37,100 nucleotides of DNA from Sphingomonadales bacterium (GTDB taxonomy: Bacteria > Bacteroidota > Bacteroidia > UBA7662), in contig VHAX01000022.1 in assembly GCA_016872215.1 (NCBI GenBank), positions 1 to 37,100 on the forward strand. Reading direction: 5' to 3'. How positions within the stretch are numbered: position 1 is the stretch's first letter; the number at the start of each line of letters is the position of its first letter. Both the position numbers and the translations under genes were made by a program. The notes below the pieces were generated by a model, which had not been told where the DNA came from, ran no database searches, and was given only the letters and a program-made list of their open reading frames with translations. Below, piece after piece: positions 25,416 through 34,425 of this stretch.

Positions 25416-26441
25416 TTAGGGAAAGACAACCGTATTGTCTATCAGGCGAACCCCTTCGATCCATACCGCAGCAAAAATACGCACCGACGTGTGGTTTTTC
25501 CAGTCGACCACCTCGGCGAGGGTGTCTGAATCGGCTAGCTGAATGTATTCGACACGGAAGTCGGGCTCCTCTGCGAGCCCGGACCGGATCTTTTGAACCA
25601 GTTGCGCGGGCGTTTCCCGGCACCAGCCAACGCGCGCTTGCCGGAGAGCGGCGTAGATCCGTCGTGCTTTTAGGCGACCTTTGGGCGACAACCGCTGGTT
25701 GCGCGAGCTCAGTGCAAGTCCACCTTTATCGCGGTGGGTCGGCCCCATGATGAGGCTTGGAATCCGATGTGCGGATCGGGTGACGGCACCGGCATTGGAG
25801 CCACCATTATTTGGATCAACTTTATTTTTTCCTTTCTGATCCAGACCTCCCATCCGAGTAGCCCGCTCTTTGGGAACTTCCATGCTTGGCCCTCCCGTGT
25901 TTGGTCTGTTTTCGAGTGAAGGGGGTTCTTTCCTCTCCCGCAGCTGGCGGAGCAGGTCGCGAACCACCATGAATTGCTGGTAGTCCTTTTCCCCCAACAG
26001 TAGGTAGTCGGCCTCCACGAGCTGCAGGAGGCGGGCCACTACTTGTCCGACTCCTGCGAAATGGCCGGGACGCATTGCTCCCTCCATCACTTGTTCGAGT
26101 GCACCGAAGGAGAAGGTCGCCGCAGGTTGTTCGGGGGGATACACCTCCTCCAATTCGGGTTGAAAGAGGGCATCAGTCCGCCCCTGTTCCACTAGTAAGC
26201 GCAGATCACGCACTGAGTCACGGGGGTAGGTCCGCAGATCAGCGGGGTCATTGAATTGGGTGGGGTTCACAAATATGCTGCACACCACGCGGGTGTTTGG
26301 ATAATGGGAGGCTCGTTCCAATAGGCCCATATGTCCCTCATGGAGTGCTCCCATGGTAGGCACAAAGGCGATTTTCATACCCTTTTTGCGCCATAGTTCG
26401 ATGGCCCTGTGGAGTCCGGAAACGTGGCGGAAAATCAGCAT
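25416..26441 (-). CDS. panC: Pantothenate synthetase with a ~55-residue low-complexity insertion
   Basis: This enzyme joins pantoate and beta-alanine using ATP to make pantothenate. The 341-residue protein starts at MLIFRHVSGLH; an ATG 27 bp upstream is less likely. Motifs are VPTMGALHEGHMGLL (27-41, HxGH class I synthetase), FVNPTQFNDPADL, RPGHFAGVGQVVARLL, YLLLGEKDYQQFMVVRDL (146-163), GGLALSSRNQRL (240-251) and the C-terminal RVEYIQLADSDTL. PanC is usually about 280 residues. The excess lies at about 169-225, a Pro/Gly/Asn/Lys-rich stretch (RERKEPPSLENRPNTGG …) between the LRQL helix and RIPSLIMGPTHRDKGG, where the family has a short link. Catalytic motifs are intact, so the enzyme is probably active. 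First gene of the minus-strand operon. Confidence 0.93.
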   Translation of the reverse strand: MLIFRHVSGLHRAIELWRKKGMKIAFVPTMGALHEGHMGLLERASHYPNTRVVCSIFVNPTQFNDPADLRTYPRDSVRDLRLLVEQGRTDALFQPELEEVYPPEQPAATFSFGALEQVMEGAMRPGHFAGVGQVVARLLQLVEADYLLLGEKDYQQFMVVRDLLRQLRERKEPPSLENRPNTGGPSMEVPKERATRMGGLDQKGKNKVDPNNGGSNAGAVTRSAHRIPSLIMGPTHRDKGGLALSSRNQRLSPKGRLKARRIYAALRQARVGWCRETPAQLVQKIRSGLAEEPDFRVEYIQLADSDTLAEVVDWKNHTSVRIFAAVWIEGVRLIDNTVVFP

Positions 26442-26490
26442 ACCGCAAAGTCCACACAATTTCAACAATCTCGCGCATCCTTCCTGGGTT

Positions 26491-26525
26491 TTTGTTCTTT
26501 TTTCGCTTTTTTTTTTATATTTTTG
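26491..26525 (+). promoter_or_regulatory. Likely Bacteroidota-type promoter of the GT5 gene
   Basis: TTTG (26491-26494) is followed by TATATTTTTG (26516-26525), a TA-rich -7 element. Spacing is 21-23 bases depending on alignment. It lies in a very T-rich stretch about 28 bp before the start codon, in the divergent gap shared with panC. Confidence 0.45.
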
Positions 26526-26552
26526 CTCTTTGATTTTTGTAACAGGTCGAGT

Positions 26553-27380
26553 ATGAACAGGAAAACGCGGATTTTATTTGTTTCTCATGAAATGTTGCCT
26601 TATGTGCAGCTGTCAGAAATAGCCAAAACAGCCCTGGAACTTCCGAAATCTATGCAGGATCGCGGTATGGAAATAAGGGTGATGACCCCCCGTTATGGTT
26701 GCATCAGCGAAAGACGCCACCGCCTGCATGAGGTAGTGCGCCTATCGGGCATCAACATTACGGTGGGTGACAACGATTCGCCCCTGTTGATTAAAGTAGC
26801 CTCCCTGCCGAATGTGCGCATGCAGGTCTATTTCCTCGACAATGAAGATTATTTCCACCGCAAGAATGTGTTCCGCGACGATGATGGGTCATTTTTCTGC
26901 GACAACCATGAGCGTATGATCTTCTTCAACAAGGGGGTCATGGAAACAGTCATGAAACTGGGTTGGGCGCCCGATATCGTGCACTGCAGCGGGTGGATGT
27001 GTGGACTAATCCCACTATACATCCGTAAATTCTACAAGCACACGGCAGTTTTCCGCGATTCGCGTGTGGTTTTTTCCGCATACGAATCTCAGTTCCATGA
27101 GAGCCTCCACGAGGACTTTTTCCAAAAGGCGCTCATGGAGGACGTTGTTCAGGAGGATTTTCAACCCTACGGCCAGCTCACAGATTCCGATGTGCAACGG
27201 GGCGCTATCTCTTATGCCGATGCGGTGGTGCTAGCCCACGACAAAGTACACCCCGATGTTATTAACGCTGCCCACGACTCTGGAAAGCCGCTGTTGAATG
27301 GTCACAACCAAGATCATCTAGCCGAGTCCCATTACGAATTCTACCAGCAACTGCTTGCAGAACTACCGGTAAACGCATGA
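26553..27380 (+). CDS. Short glycogen/starch synthase-like protein (GT5 N-terminal domain only)
   Basis: A 275-residue cytoplasmic protein from the ATG at 26553; the open frame further upstream runs into the promoter. It matches the N-terminal Rossmann domain of GT5 starch synthases: KTRILFVSHEMLPYVQLSEI, RDRGMEIRVMTPRYGCISER, HEVVRLSGINITV, QVYFLDNEDYF, FNKGVMETV, and PDIVHCSGWMCGLIPLYI. The GT-B C-terminal domain with the nucleotide-sugar site is absent. Such ~270-residue forms are common in Bacteroidota next to panC and DUF4270 genes, so this is probably the normal form rather than a truncation. Whether it is catalytic is unknown. Its stop overlaps the next start (ATGA). Confidence 0.85.
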   Translation: MNRKTRILFVSHEMLPYVQLSEIAKTALELPKSMQDRGMEIRVMTPRYGCISERRHRLHEVVRLSGINITVGDNDSPLLIKVASLPNVRMQVYFLDNEDYFHRKNVFRDDDGSFFCDNHERMIFFNKGVMETVMKLGWAPDIVHCSGWMCGLIPLYIRKFYKHTAVFRDSRVVFSAYESQFHESLHEDFFQKALMEDVVQEDFQPYGQLTDSDVQRGAISYADAVVLAHDKVHPDVINAAHDSGKPLLNGHNQDHLAESHYEFYQQLLAELPVNA

Positions 27381-28876
27381 CCTCAAAAGGTCGGCAGCAA
27401 GGCCCGATCCTGTCTGAAGTAATCAAGTTGATTTTTCTCGGGAGAGTCTCCCACGCAACAGTTTTGGGCCCCTTAACCGTAGGTACGTCAACCACGAGCA
27501 CCTCAGCAATAGGCTCCTCAGCCTTGAATAGTGGCCCTGAAATTCTGTGTAAGCGCCCACAAGCACGGTGGATGCTGGTTATCGCCTGCGCCCTACTTAT
27601 GTTTTCAGGGGGATGTCGACAAGATGAAGGGCCGCTAGGCCTCAACCTGCTTCCCGCCGTTGACGGTGTGAATGTGTTTCTTTCAGACACCTTCCCCATC
27701 AATATGCAGACCCTTAGGGAAGGGAAGCTGGAGTCGCAACAACCGCCGCGACTGGCGGCAGGTGAAATGCAGGATGAGGAAACCGGCAATGCACGGGTGG
27801 GCTTTGTAGCCCAACTGCGCCTCAATGCGGAGAACATCGACCTTGGCGATTCCCTCACTGGCGATTCCCTCGTGTTAATCCTGAATTTGTCGGGCTTCTA
27901 TGGCGATTCCAGTAGCCTCATGCGCATCCGGGTATGGGAGGTCACCGAACCGCAATTTTCCGACAGCATCTATTACCAGTGGCAGGTTCCGACCACGCGA
28001 CCCGAACCCTTGGGTGAGGCTCTCTACGCCTTTTCCAGCAACGCCATCGTGGAGATCAGTGAGCCACAGCCGGATGGCAGCGATTCGGTTTTTCGGTATG
28101 GTAACCAGATCCGGATACCACTGCGCACTGAATTGATGAATCGTATTCTGGCCGTTAGTGATAGTCCCGCCCTCGCCAACAACACCAGCTTCCTCAATTT
28201 TTTCAGAGGCATATACGTTACGGCTGAGCGGGTTGATGCCGCCTCGAGGGGATGCGTGCTCTACTTTTTAGGTAGCTCATTGCGCACGGGCCTGAACCTC
28301 TACTACCAAACGGCAGGCAAGCGATCCCGATTCGATATCACCATGAACAGCCAGTCTGCACGGCGCAACGCTTTTTTCAGTGATCCCCGCGGCAGCCGGG
28401 CGGGAACGGCCTTAAATCCCGATTCACTCCAATTGCCCTTTACGCTCGTGCAGGCGGGAGGCTACCTCAAGACTCGGGTCAGTTTTCCTGGCATACGATC
28501 ACTCGGTGGCGGCCGGATCGTGGTGGTGAACAAAGCCCAGCTGGTGTTTCCAGCCGCAGAAGGCAGCTATTCGTACCCCTACACCGCGCCGGACCGCTTG
28601 TTTCTAGTGGTGGCCGACTCGTTGGGCGGCAACTCCACCAGCCTGATGCCCGACCTGCTGGAGCCTTATTATGGGGGCGAATGGCGTGATAGTTCCTACA
28701 CCTTTATCATCAACCGCTATTTGCAATTGCTATTGCAGGGAACTACGCCCGATCAGGGACTCGTACTGTTGCCCGGCAATTCCATTCACTCCCTCAATCG
28801 GGTGGTGCTGAATACGCAGACTGCGGCTACCCGTCAACCCAGGCTCATTTTACACTATACCCTTCTGCCGCGGTAA
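27377..28876 (+). CDS. DUF4270 lipoprotein
   Basis: A 499-residue protein from the ATG that overlaps the previous stop. A lipoprotein signal, MLVIACALLMFSGGC, lies at 66-80, so the real start may be nearer (Met66 at 27572 or a non-ATG start). The first 65 residues are Ser/Thr/Gly-rich and unlike a normal n-region. Downstream, GLNLLPAVDGVNVFLSDTF and a beta-rich body fit DUF4270, a Bacteroidota-specific family of outer-membrane lipoproteins of unknown role. It is the middle gene of GT5-DUF4270-glmS, an order I recall from related genomes. Confidence 0.82.
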   Translation: MTSKGRQQGPILSEVIKLIFLGRVSHATVLGPLTVGTSTTSTSAIGSSALNSGPEILCKRPQARWMLVIACALLMFSGGCRQDEGPLGLNLLPAVDGVNVFLSDTFPINMQTLREGKLESQQPPRLAAGEMQDEETGNARVGFVAQLRLNAENIDLGDSLTGDSLVLILNLSGFYGDSSSLMRIRVWEVTEPQFSDSIYYQWQVPTTRPEPLGEALYAFSSNAIVEISEPQPDGSDSVFRYGNQIRIPLRTELMNRILAVSDSPALANNTSFLNFFRGIYVTAERVDAASRGCVLYFLGSSLRTGLNLYYQTAGKRSRFDITMNSQSARRNAFFSDPRGSRAGTALNPDSLQLPFTLVQAGGYLKTRVSFPGIRSLGGGRIVVVNKAQLVFPAAEGSYSYPYTAPDRLFLVVADSLGGNSTSLMPDLLEPYYGGEWRDSSYTFIINRYLQLLLQGTTPDQGLVLLPGNSIHSLNRVVLNTQTAATRQPRLILHYTLLPR

Positions 28877-29039
28877 ACGCAACGCGTGTTCCTCAGTCTT
28901 AGCACTTTTTCGCAACATTTACCCATATTTTTGTAGTACTTGGAGAGCGGTATTCTCATACGGTTGTCTTACATTTGTCCCTACAGTATCAAAATCGCAA
29001 TAAAATTTATGTATTGTCCGGCAACCAATCCTAATTCAT

Positions 29040-30881
29040 ATGTGTGGAATTGTAGCATATGTAGGGGATAAGCAGGCCGCACCCATCCTCATCAAAGGGT
29101 TGAAGCGCTTGGAGTATCGGGGCTACGATAGTGCCGGTATTGCGTTGTTGGATAGTAAAATGAATATCAAGGCCTATAAAAAAGCCGGTAAGGTGGCCGA
29201 ATTGGAACAGGTGCTCTCGGAATCCGATACTACCGGCAACATCGGCATAGGTCACACCCGCTGGGCAACCCACGGGGAGCCAAACGACATCAACGCCCAC
29301 CCCCATTTCGGACACAACCGAACACTTGCTCTGGTGCACAACGGCATTATCGAGAACTACACCTCGCTGAAGGTTCAGTTGACCAAGCAGGGACATACCT
29401 TCAACAGCGAAACCGACACTGAGGTACTAACCCATCTGATTGAATCGATCTATGAAACGGAAAAGGTGAGTTTTGAAGAGGCCGTTCGTCTGGCACTCAA
29501 TCAGGTTGTGGGTGCCTATGCGATTGTGGTAATCTCCAAAGAGGATCCCGAAACCATCGTTGCGGCTCGCAAAGGTTCACCGCTGGTAATCGGAATAGGC
29601 GTCAATGAATATTACCTGGGTTCGGACGCATCGCCCATCATCGAATACACCAAAAGCGTGGTGTACCTCAACGACAGCGAGGTGGCGGTCATCAAAAACC
29701 GGTCTTTGTCGATCAAGACCATCGCCAACGAAAAAAAGAATACCCATGTTCAAGAGTTGAGTCTCCAACTGGAGGCTATCGAAAAGGGGGGATTCGAGCA
29801 TTTCATGCTCAAGGAAATCTACGAGCAACCCCGTTCAATCCACGATTCCATGAGAGGTAGGATAAAGGCGAATGGCGGACACCTGCATCTGGGGGGGTTG
29901 GCCGACCACCAGTTCCGACTCATGAATGCCCGGCGCATTATTATTGTAGCCTGTGGCACCAGCTGGCACGCAGGATTGGTGGGCGAATATCTTTTTGAGG
30001 AATTCATGCGCATACCCACCGAGGTGGAATACGCATCGGAATTCCGCTACCGAAACCCGATCATTTTTCCAGGCGATGTGGTGATTGCCATTTCGCAATC
30101 GGGTGAAACCGCCGACACGCTCGCTGCAATCGAGCTGGCGCAACAGCAGGGGGCCACCGTTTTGGGCGTGTGCAACGTTGTCGGGTCGTCGATTCCGCGC
30201 GCTACTCATGGGGGTTCCTACACCCATGCCGGTCCTGAAATCGGGGTTGCGTCGACAAAAGCCTTCACCGCCCAGGTCACCGTTCTCACAATAATGGCCC
30301 TGTGGATCGGGCACAAAAAGGGTAATTTGTCGCAATCCGAGCTCCAAAGCTTCCTGATCGAATTCGAGCAGATTCCCCGCAAAGTGGAGAAGACGCTGGA
30401 ATCTGAGTCCTTGATCAGAGATATCGCCATGCAGTTTAAATATGCACGCAACTTCCTCTACCTGGGGCGCGGTTACAACTTCCCGGTGGCTCTGGAGGGA
30501 GCCCTCAAGCTCAAGGAAATCTCCTACATCCATGCTGAGGGCTATCCTGCGGCCGAAATGAAACACGGGCCGATTGCACTGATCGATGAAGAGATGCCAG
30601 TGGTATTTATCGCCACGCACGGCCCGCAATATGAAAAGGTGGTGAGTAACATACAAGAGGTGAAGGCGCGCAAGGGCAAGATTATTTCAATCGTTACAGA
30701 GGGCGACACCGAGGTGCGCCGCATTTCAGACTACACCATAGAAGTGCCCGACACTCTGGAGGCTCTAAACCCACTTGTTTGCTCGATACCGCTCCAGCTG
30801 CTTGCCTATCACATCGCTATCCTGCGCGGCTGCAATGTCGACCAGCCCCGGAATCTGGCGAAAAGCGTTACGGTGGAGTAA
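29040..30881 (+). CDS. glmS: Glutamine-fructose-6-phosphate aminotransferase (isomerizing)
   Basis: Makes glucosamine-6-phosphate from fructose-6-phosphate and glutamine, the entry step to peptidoglycan and lipopolysaccharide amino sugars. The 613-residue protein starts MCGIVAYVG, so Cys2 becomes the N-terminal nucleophile after Met removal. The class II amidotransferase domain has YRGYDSAGIA, GHTRWATHG and LVHNGIIENY. GGFEHFMLKEIYEQP links to two SIS domains, with ACGTSWHAGL, SQSGETADTLAA, GVASTKAFT, LGRGYNFPVALEGALKLKEISY and AEGYPAAEMKHGP. The tail, PRNLAKSVTVE, is conserved. Length is normal. The 163-bp leader (28877-29039) shows no clear riboswitch or ribozyme fold by eye. Confidence 0.97.
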   Translation: MCGIVAYVGDKQAAPILIKGLKRLEYRGYDSAGIALLDSKMNIKAYKKAGKVAELEQVLSESDTTGNIGIGHTRWATHGEPNDINAHPHFGHNRTLALVHNGIIENYTSLKVQLTKQGHTFNSETDTEVLTHLIESIYETEKVSFEEAVRLALNQVVGAYAIVVISKEDPETIVAARKGSPLVIGIGVNEYYLGSDASPIIEYTKSVVYLNDSEVAVIKNRSLSIKTIANEKKNTHVQELSLQLEAIEKGGFEHFMLKEIYEQPRSIHDSMRGRIKANGGHLHLGGLADHQFRLMNARRIIIVACGTSWHAGLVGEYLFEEFMRIPTEVEYASEFRYRNPIIFPGDVVIAISQSGETADTLAAIELAQQQGATVLGVCNVVGSSIPRATHGGSYTHAGPEIGVASTKAFTAQVTVLTIMALWIGHKKGNLSQSELQSFLIEFEQIPRKVEKTLESESLIRDIAMQFKYARNFLYLGRGYNFPVALEGALKLKEISYIHAEGYPAAEMKHGPIALIDEEMPVVFIATHGPQYEKVVSNIQEVKARKGKIISIVTEGDTEVRRISDYTIEVPDTLEALNPLVCSIPLQLLAYHIAILRGCNVDQPRNLAKSVTVE

Positions 30882-30946
30882 TCCCCTCGCTGGTTTTTTG
30901 GTTTGACCAGTGAACCCAATTTAACATTTACACCATCGCGCCTGCA

Positions 30947-32380
30947 TCAACCAAGGGCGCGCACCAGAATCAACACCAAACTGGCTAGCAAGGCCGAAAT
31001 GGGAATGGTCAAAACCCAGGCCCAAAGCAACTGAATTGTCACCCCCCAACGGACCGCCGACAAACGCCTGGTAGCTCCTACTCCTATAATCGAACCCGTA
31101 ATAGTATGTGTGGTGCTTACCGGGATACCCATTTGTTCGGTCATAAAGAGGGTCAGCGCCCCGGAGGTTTCGGCACAAACCCCTTCCAGCGGGGTCACCT
31201 TGGTAATCCGGGTCCCCATGGTTTTGATGATTTTCCAACCACCGCTCAGGGTTCCCAAACCAATCGCCGTGTAACAAGCCAAAGGCACCCAATCCGGCAT
31301 GTTCTTGATGTCCTCGATGTCGCCGTTTGCAATCATCGCTGCCGCAATGATCCCCATTACCTTTTGGGCGTCGTTTCCCCCGTGACCCACACTAAAAGCC
31401 GCCGAAGAAAGAAGCTGCAAATTTTTGAACATATCCCCGACCCGGTAAGCTGTTGGGGTGGTGAACTTCTCCACATACCAAAAGGTCAACACAAACAAAA
31501 AGGCCACCGCCATAATGCCCCAAACCATCACCGAATTGTCAGCTTTGGCGTAACCCTTGGTCAACTTCTCAAGATCGGGACCTTTGGATTCCGGGAAAAG
31601 ACTAATTACCCTAGTGGTCAGGGCTTTTGCGCCAATTTCATCGTAGCTACGTACGGCTTCTTTGACTTGGGGTTTAAGTTCTTTCCATAGAGCCAGGCGT
31701 TGCTCCGCATCCCGGATGGCCGAAGGGTCATCCTTTTGATCCGAACCCTGGGAAAGTGTCCCTTTTATTTTTTCCATCCCATAAGCTTTCTCAGTAGCCT
31801 CAACCATTTTGGCCTGTTCAAAATAATCAAATGCCACCCAGGTCATGATGCAGGAAGCTACAATTATTCCGGTTCTAAAAACCAGATTTTGTTGGATGGT
31901 CACCAGGGTGATAAAGGCCGAAATCAGCATACCGATTAAGGGAGCCAAAAAAATAAAAGAGATTGTTTTGTAAATTTTGTCCATAGACACAATTGCCTCA
32001 AATTCCAAACCAGGTTGATTCCAATAGGCATTGGCCAATGCTGCCCCCGCAAAACCCCCTATCAAAGTGTGCGATGAGGAGGACGGTATCCCGTACCACC
32101 AGGTCAAAAGGTTCCATACAATGGCAGCAATCAGTCCGGAAAAAATGACTTCAAGGGTTATAAAATGAGCCTGAACCGTTTTGCCAATGGTATTGGCTAC
32201 GGCATGGTCCTTGAAAATAAAAAAGGCAATAAAATTGAAAAAAGAAGCCCAAATCACAGCTTGCAGGGGCGATAAAACTTTGGTTGATACCACAGTAGCT
32301 ATGGAATTAGCGGCATCGTGGAACCCGTTGATATAATCAAATACCAAGGCCAAAACAATAATTACCAGAAGAAAAGTCAT
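30947..32380 (-). CDS. PiT-family inorganic phosphate permease
   Basis: A 477-residue inner-membrane protein. It carries both halves of the PiT signature: YINGFHDAANSIATVVSTKVL (17-37) and SVGHGGNDAQKVMGIIAAAM (about 336-355). PSSSSHTLIGGFAGAA and PVSTTHTITGSIIGVG are the repeated 'SxTH' blocks. About ten helices surround a central soluble loop (about 190-270) rich in charged residues. It imports phosphate, and possibly metal-phosphate, driven by the ion gradient. It is the last gene of a three-gene operon after the DUF47 regulator (38-bp gap), converging with glmS. Confidence 0.94.
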   Translation of the reverse strand: MTFLLVIIVLALVFDYINGFHDAANSIATVVSTKVLSPLQAVIWASFFNFIAFFIFKDHAVANTIGKTVQAHFITLEVIFSGLIAAIVWNLLTWWYGIPSSSSHTLIGGFAGAALANAYWNQPGLEFEAIVSMDKIYKTISFIFLAPLIGMLISAFITLVTIQQNLVFRTGIIVASCIMTWVAFDYFEQAKMVEATEKAYGMEKIKGTLSQGSDQKDDPSAIRDAEQRLALWKELKPQVKEAVRSYDEIGAKALTTRVISLFPESKGPDLEKLTKGYAKADNSVMVWGIMAVAFLFVLTFWYVEKFTTPTAYRVGDMFKNLQLLSSAAFSVGHGGNDAQKVMGIIAAAMIANGDIEDIKNMPDWVPLACYTAIGLGTLSGGWKIIKTMGTRITKVTPLEGVCAETSGALTLFMTEQMGIPVSTTHTITGSIIGVGATRRLSAVRWGVTIQLLWAWVLTIPISALLASLVLILVRALG

Positions 32381-32418
32381 GCGGCTAAGGCTTTACCATG
32401 GGACTGTTGAACAAGGAA

Positions 32419-33066
32419 CTAAGCGTACTTCACCAATATAGAATCCATGATATGGGCTGCGTCCTCGAATTTATCCGTAACAATTTCCATAATCTGGTAA
32501 ATCTCGCGCTTTTTGATTAGCATCTTGACATCGTTTTCCATATCAAAAAGACGCTCAATACACATATCAAAAACATCATCGGCCTGGTTTTCAAAGGAAT
32601 TTATTTTGATAATGGAATCCGAAATCCGCTTTACATTTTTCATGTTGCGCAATTCGTAAACCGCGGCCTTCACTTCATGGCTTCCCTGACGAATAATTTC
32701 GGCCATTTTGCGGATTCCGTTGTCATCGGGGTTGACCTTATAAAAGTTGATTTTTTTCCCTGAAGCGTAGATATAATCGCAGATATCGTCCAAGGCAATG
32801 GCTAGATAATGGATGTCTTCCCGGTCAAAGGGGGTAATAAAATTCTTGCCTAATTCCTGAAAAATCTGGTGCGTGTATTCATCGTTCCGATGCTCCAGTT
32901 GTTCCAACTTGGTAATTAGTGAAGCCCGTTGGTTATAGTCATTTTCATTCACAATTTGGGTAATAAGATCCCCCATTTCACCAACGGTGGTGGCTATTTT
33001 TTCGAACAAGCTAAAAAAAACCTTGTCCTTGGGCAAAAAAAATGAAAGCATACTATTTAGGCTCAT
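32419..33066 (-). CDS. DUF47 (PhoU-like) Pit accessory protein
   Basis: A 215-residue all-helical cytoplasmic protein. The reading FFSLFEKIATTVGEMGDLITQ, EHRNDEYTHQIFQELGKNFITPFDREDIHYLAIALDDICDYIY and IIKINSFENQADDVFDMCI matches the DUF47/PhoU-like family, with its acidic metal-binding helix positions. Such proteins are encoded next to PiT permeases and are thought to control their activity. It lies between the porin (27-bp gap) and PiT genes. Confidence 0.93.
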   Translation of the reverse strand: MSLNSMLSFFLPKDKVFFSLFEKIATTVGEMGDLITQIVNENDYNQRASLITKLEQLEHRNDEYTHQIFQELGKNFITPFDREDIHYLAIALDDICDYIYASGKKINFYKVNPDDNGIRKMAEIIRQGSHEVKAAVYELRNMKNVKRISDSIIKINSFENQADDVFDMCIERLFDMENDVKMLIKKREIYQIMEIVTDKFEDAAHIMDSILVKYA

Positions 33067-33093
33067 AGCGGTGGTGTTTTTAGTGAGTGAATT

Positions 33094-34338
33094 TTAGATG
33101 CCGGCTTCTATCTGGAATCGCCAAATCCACGAAGTTGTGGTTGATGAGGTACCAGGACTCAGGAGGGTTTGACCCAATTCGGTTTGCCATTTTAGCCGAT
33201 GGCCCTTTAGGTAACGACTCCAACCCAAGCCCCAGTAGCTGGTGGGTTTTAGGTAATCCTGTATAGCAGACGATGGTTCAATGTGTGAGTAGCGTAATAC
33301 AATGCTATTTTTGTTAAGGAAAACATAACTTCCGTCCAAATTATAGCCGTAGCCCTGGTAGACAAGAGAAGGCATAATTTTGGCCGTATCCTGGGGTGAA
33401 AAAGTAACCGGAGAAGTACCGGCAAGGGTATTTCTTAAAGCGAATTCGCCTGCCAACGCCCAGCCCCTGTGTTTGAACAAAGCGTCAATAAAAAGACTAC
33501 GGATATCCCGTCCCTCGTAAAGGTCCTTTCCAATACTCCCCCCTGTTCGGATAGCATTTATGTTATAGGAAAACGCCGTGGCTACCGAAACCTTGGGCCT
33601 GGCCTCCCTTTCCAGGTCCCCCTCAAAATAATCCCCGCCGTTGGTGAAGGCTCCCAACGGATACCATTCCACTCTGGTGGAATAAGATAAAGCATCGGTT
33701 ATTTCAATATTACGGCCGTTACCACTTGAAATACAAAGCCGGATTGAAATGGGCTGATTCAAAACTTTATTGTTGTAATAAACATTCAATCCAAAATCCC
33801 GGTCGATTTGAAACACCGAATTAAAGAGGGAGCGGTCGGGCATCTGCATATCGCCCGAGGAAACAATTCTCTGACGATTGCCCGGCAATTTACCTTGGCC
33901 CAAACCAAACTGAAGGCGTTTGGTCGGCCTGTAAAAAAACATCGCGTCCCGAATGACATTAGGATACCGGGTGTTTTCCCAATCCATGTCTGAACGTGAA
34001 AACGACAACTGGACTATATAGTTGAAACGCGGATCCAGGATAAAGCCATCCAGGCGCAAACGTAAACGCCGTACATAGGCTTCGTATCTGGCTTCGTCCA
34101 AAGCATCGGCCGTCCAAGCATCCGTCTGTAAGCCTACCCTGTTTTGCATTCGAAACCTAAAGTTCAGGCAGAAGGCCGAATCCGGGGCGGTGATGGACAG
34201 CCCCTTGCTGAACGCAAAATAGGGCACCGGATGATCAATGTGCTGACCACGAACCAAACCCGGACAAAAAAGAATGGCTAAGGTTGCCATAAGCCTTAAA
34301 ATATCTTTTTGATAAAGTTTCTTTGAAATAAACGACAT
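33094..34338 (-). CDS. OprO/OprP-type outer-membrane porin, probably for phosphate
   Basis: A 414-residue protein with a signal peptide (basic start KKLYQK, hydrophobic stretch to about 32). The porin-O/P pattern follows: FRFRMQNRVGLQTD, RRLRLRLDGFILDPRFNYIVQLSFSR, DAMFFYRPTKRLQFGLGQGKLPGNRQRIVSSGDMQMPDRS and FQIDRDFGLNVYY. The rest is alternating beta-strands ending in an aromatic-rich strand. As first gene of porin-DUF47-PiT, it probably carries phosphate across the outer membrane to the PiT permease. Phosphate selectivity is inferred from context. Confidence 0.88.
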   Translation of the reverse strand: MSFISKKLYQKDILRLMATLAILFCPGLVRGQHIDHPVPYFAFSKGLSITAPDSAFCLNFRFRMQNRVGLQTDAWTADALDEARYEAYVRRLRLRLDGFILDPRFNYIVQLSFSRSDMDWENTRYPNVIRDAMFFYRPTKRLQFGLGQGKLPGNRQRIVSSGDMQMPDRSLFNSVFQIDRDFGLNVYYNNKVLNQPISIRLCISSGNGRNIEITDALSYSTRVEWYPLGAFTNGGDYFEGDLEREARPKVSVATAFSYNINAIRTGGSIGKDLYEGRDIRSLFIDALFKHRGWALAGEFALRNTLAGTSPVTFSPQDTAKIMPSLVYQGYGYNLDGSYVFLNKNSIVLRYSHIEPSSAIQDYLKPTSYWGLGWSRYLKGHRLKWQTELGQTLLSPGTSSTTTSWIWRFQIEAGI

Positions 34339-34389
34339 AAAGGTGGTCGGTCAGGATTAAGCCAATGTTCAAAACGGACACAAGGATAT

Positions 34390-34425
34390 CAAAGGTATAT
34401 TAAGAAACTGTTAACAACCCAAAAA
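34390..34425 (-). promoter_or_regulatory. Likely promoter of the phosphate-uptake operon
   Basis: On the minus strand, TTTTTG (34425-34420) precedes TACCTTTG (34397-34390), an exact TAnnTTTG element. Spacing is 22 bases. It lies about 52 bp before the porin start. No Pho-box was recognised. Confidence 0.5.

Noticed and set aside
28877-29039. glmS ribozyme or riboswitch in the glmS leader
   Set aside because: The 163-bp leader shows no recognisable conserved core by eye, and glmS ribozymes are typical of Gram-positive bacteria.
30890-30910. Bidirectional terminator between glmS and the PiT gene
   Set aside because: The CTGGT/ACCAG stem is short and the T-run is in the loop, not after the stem.
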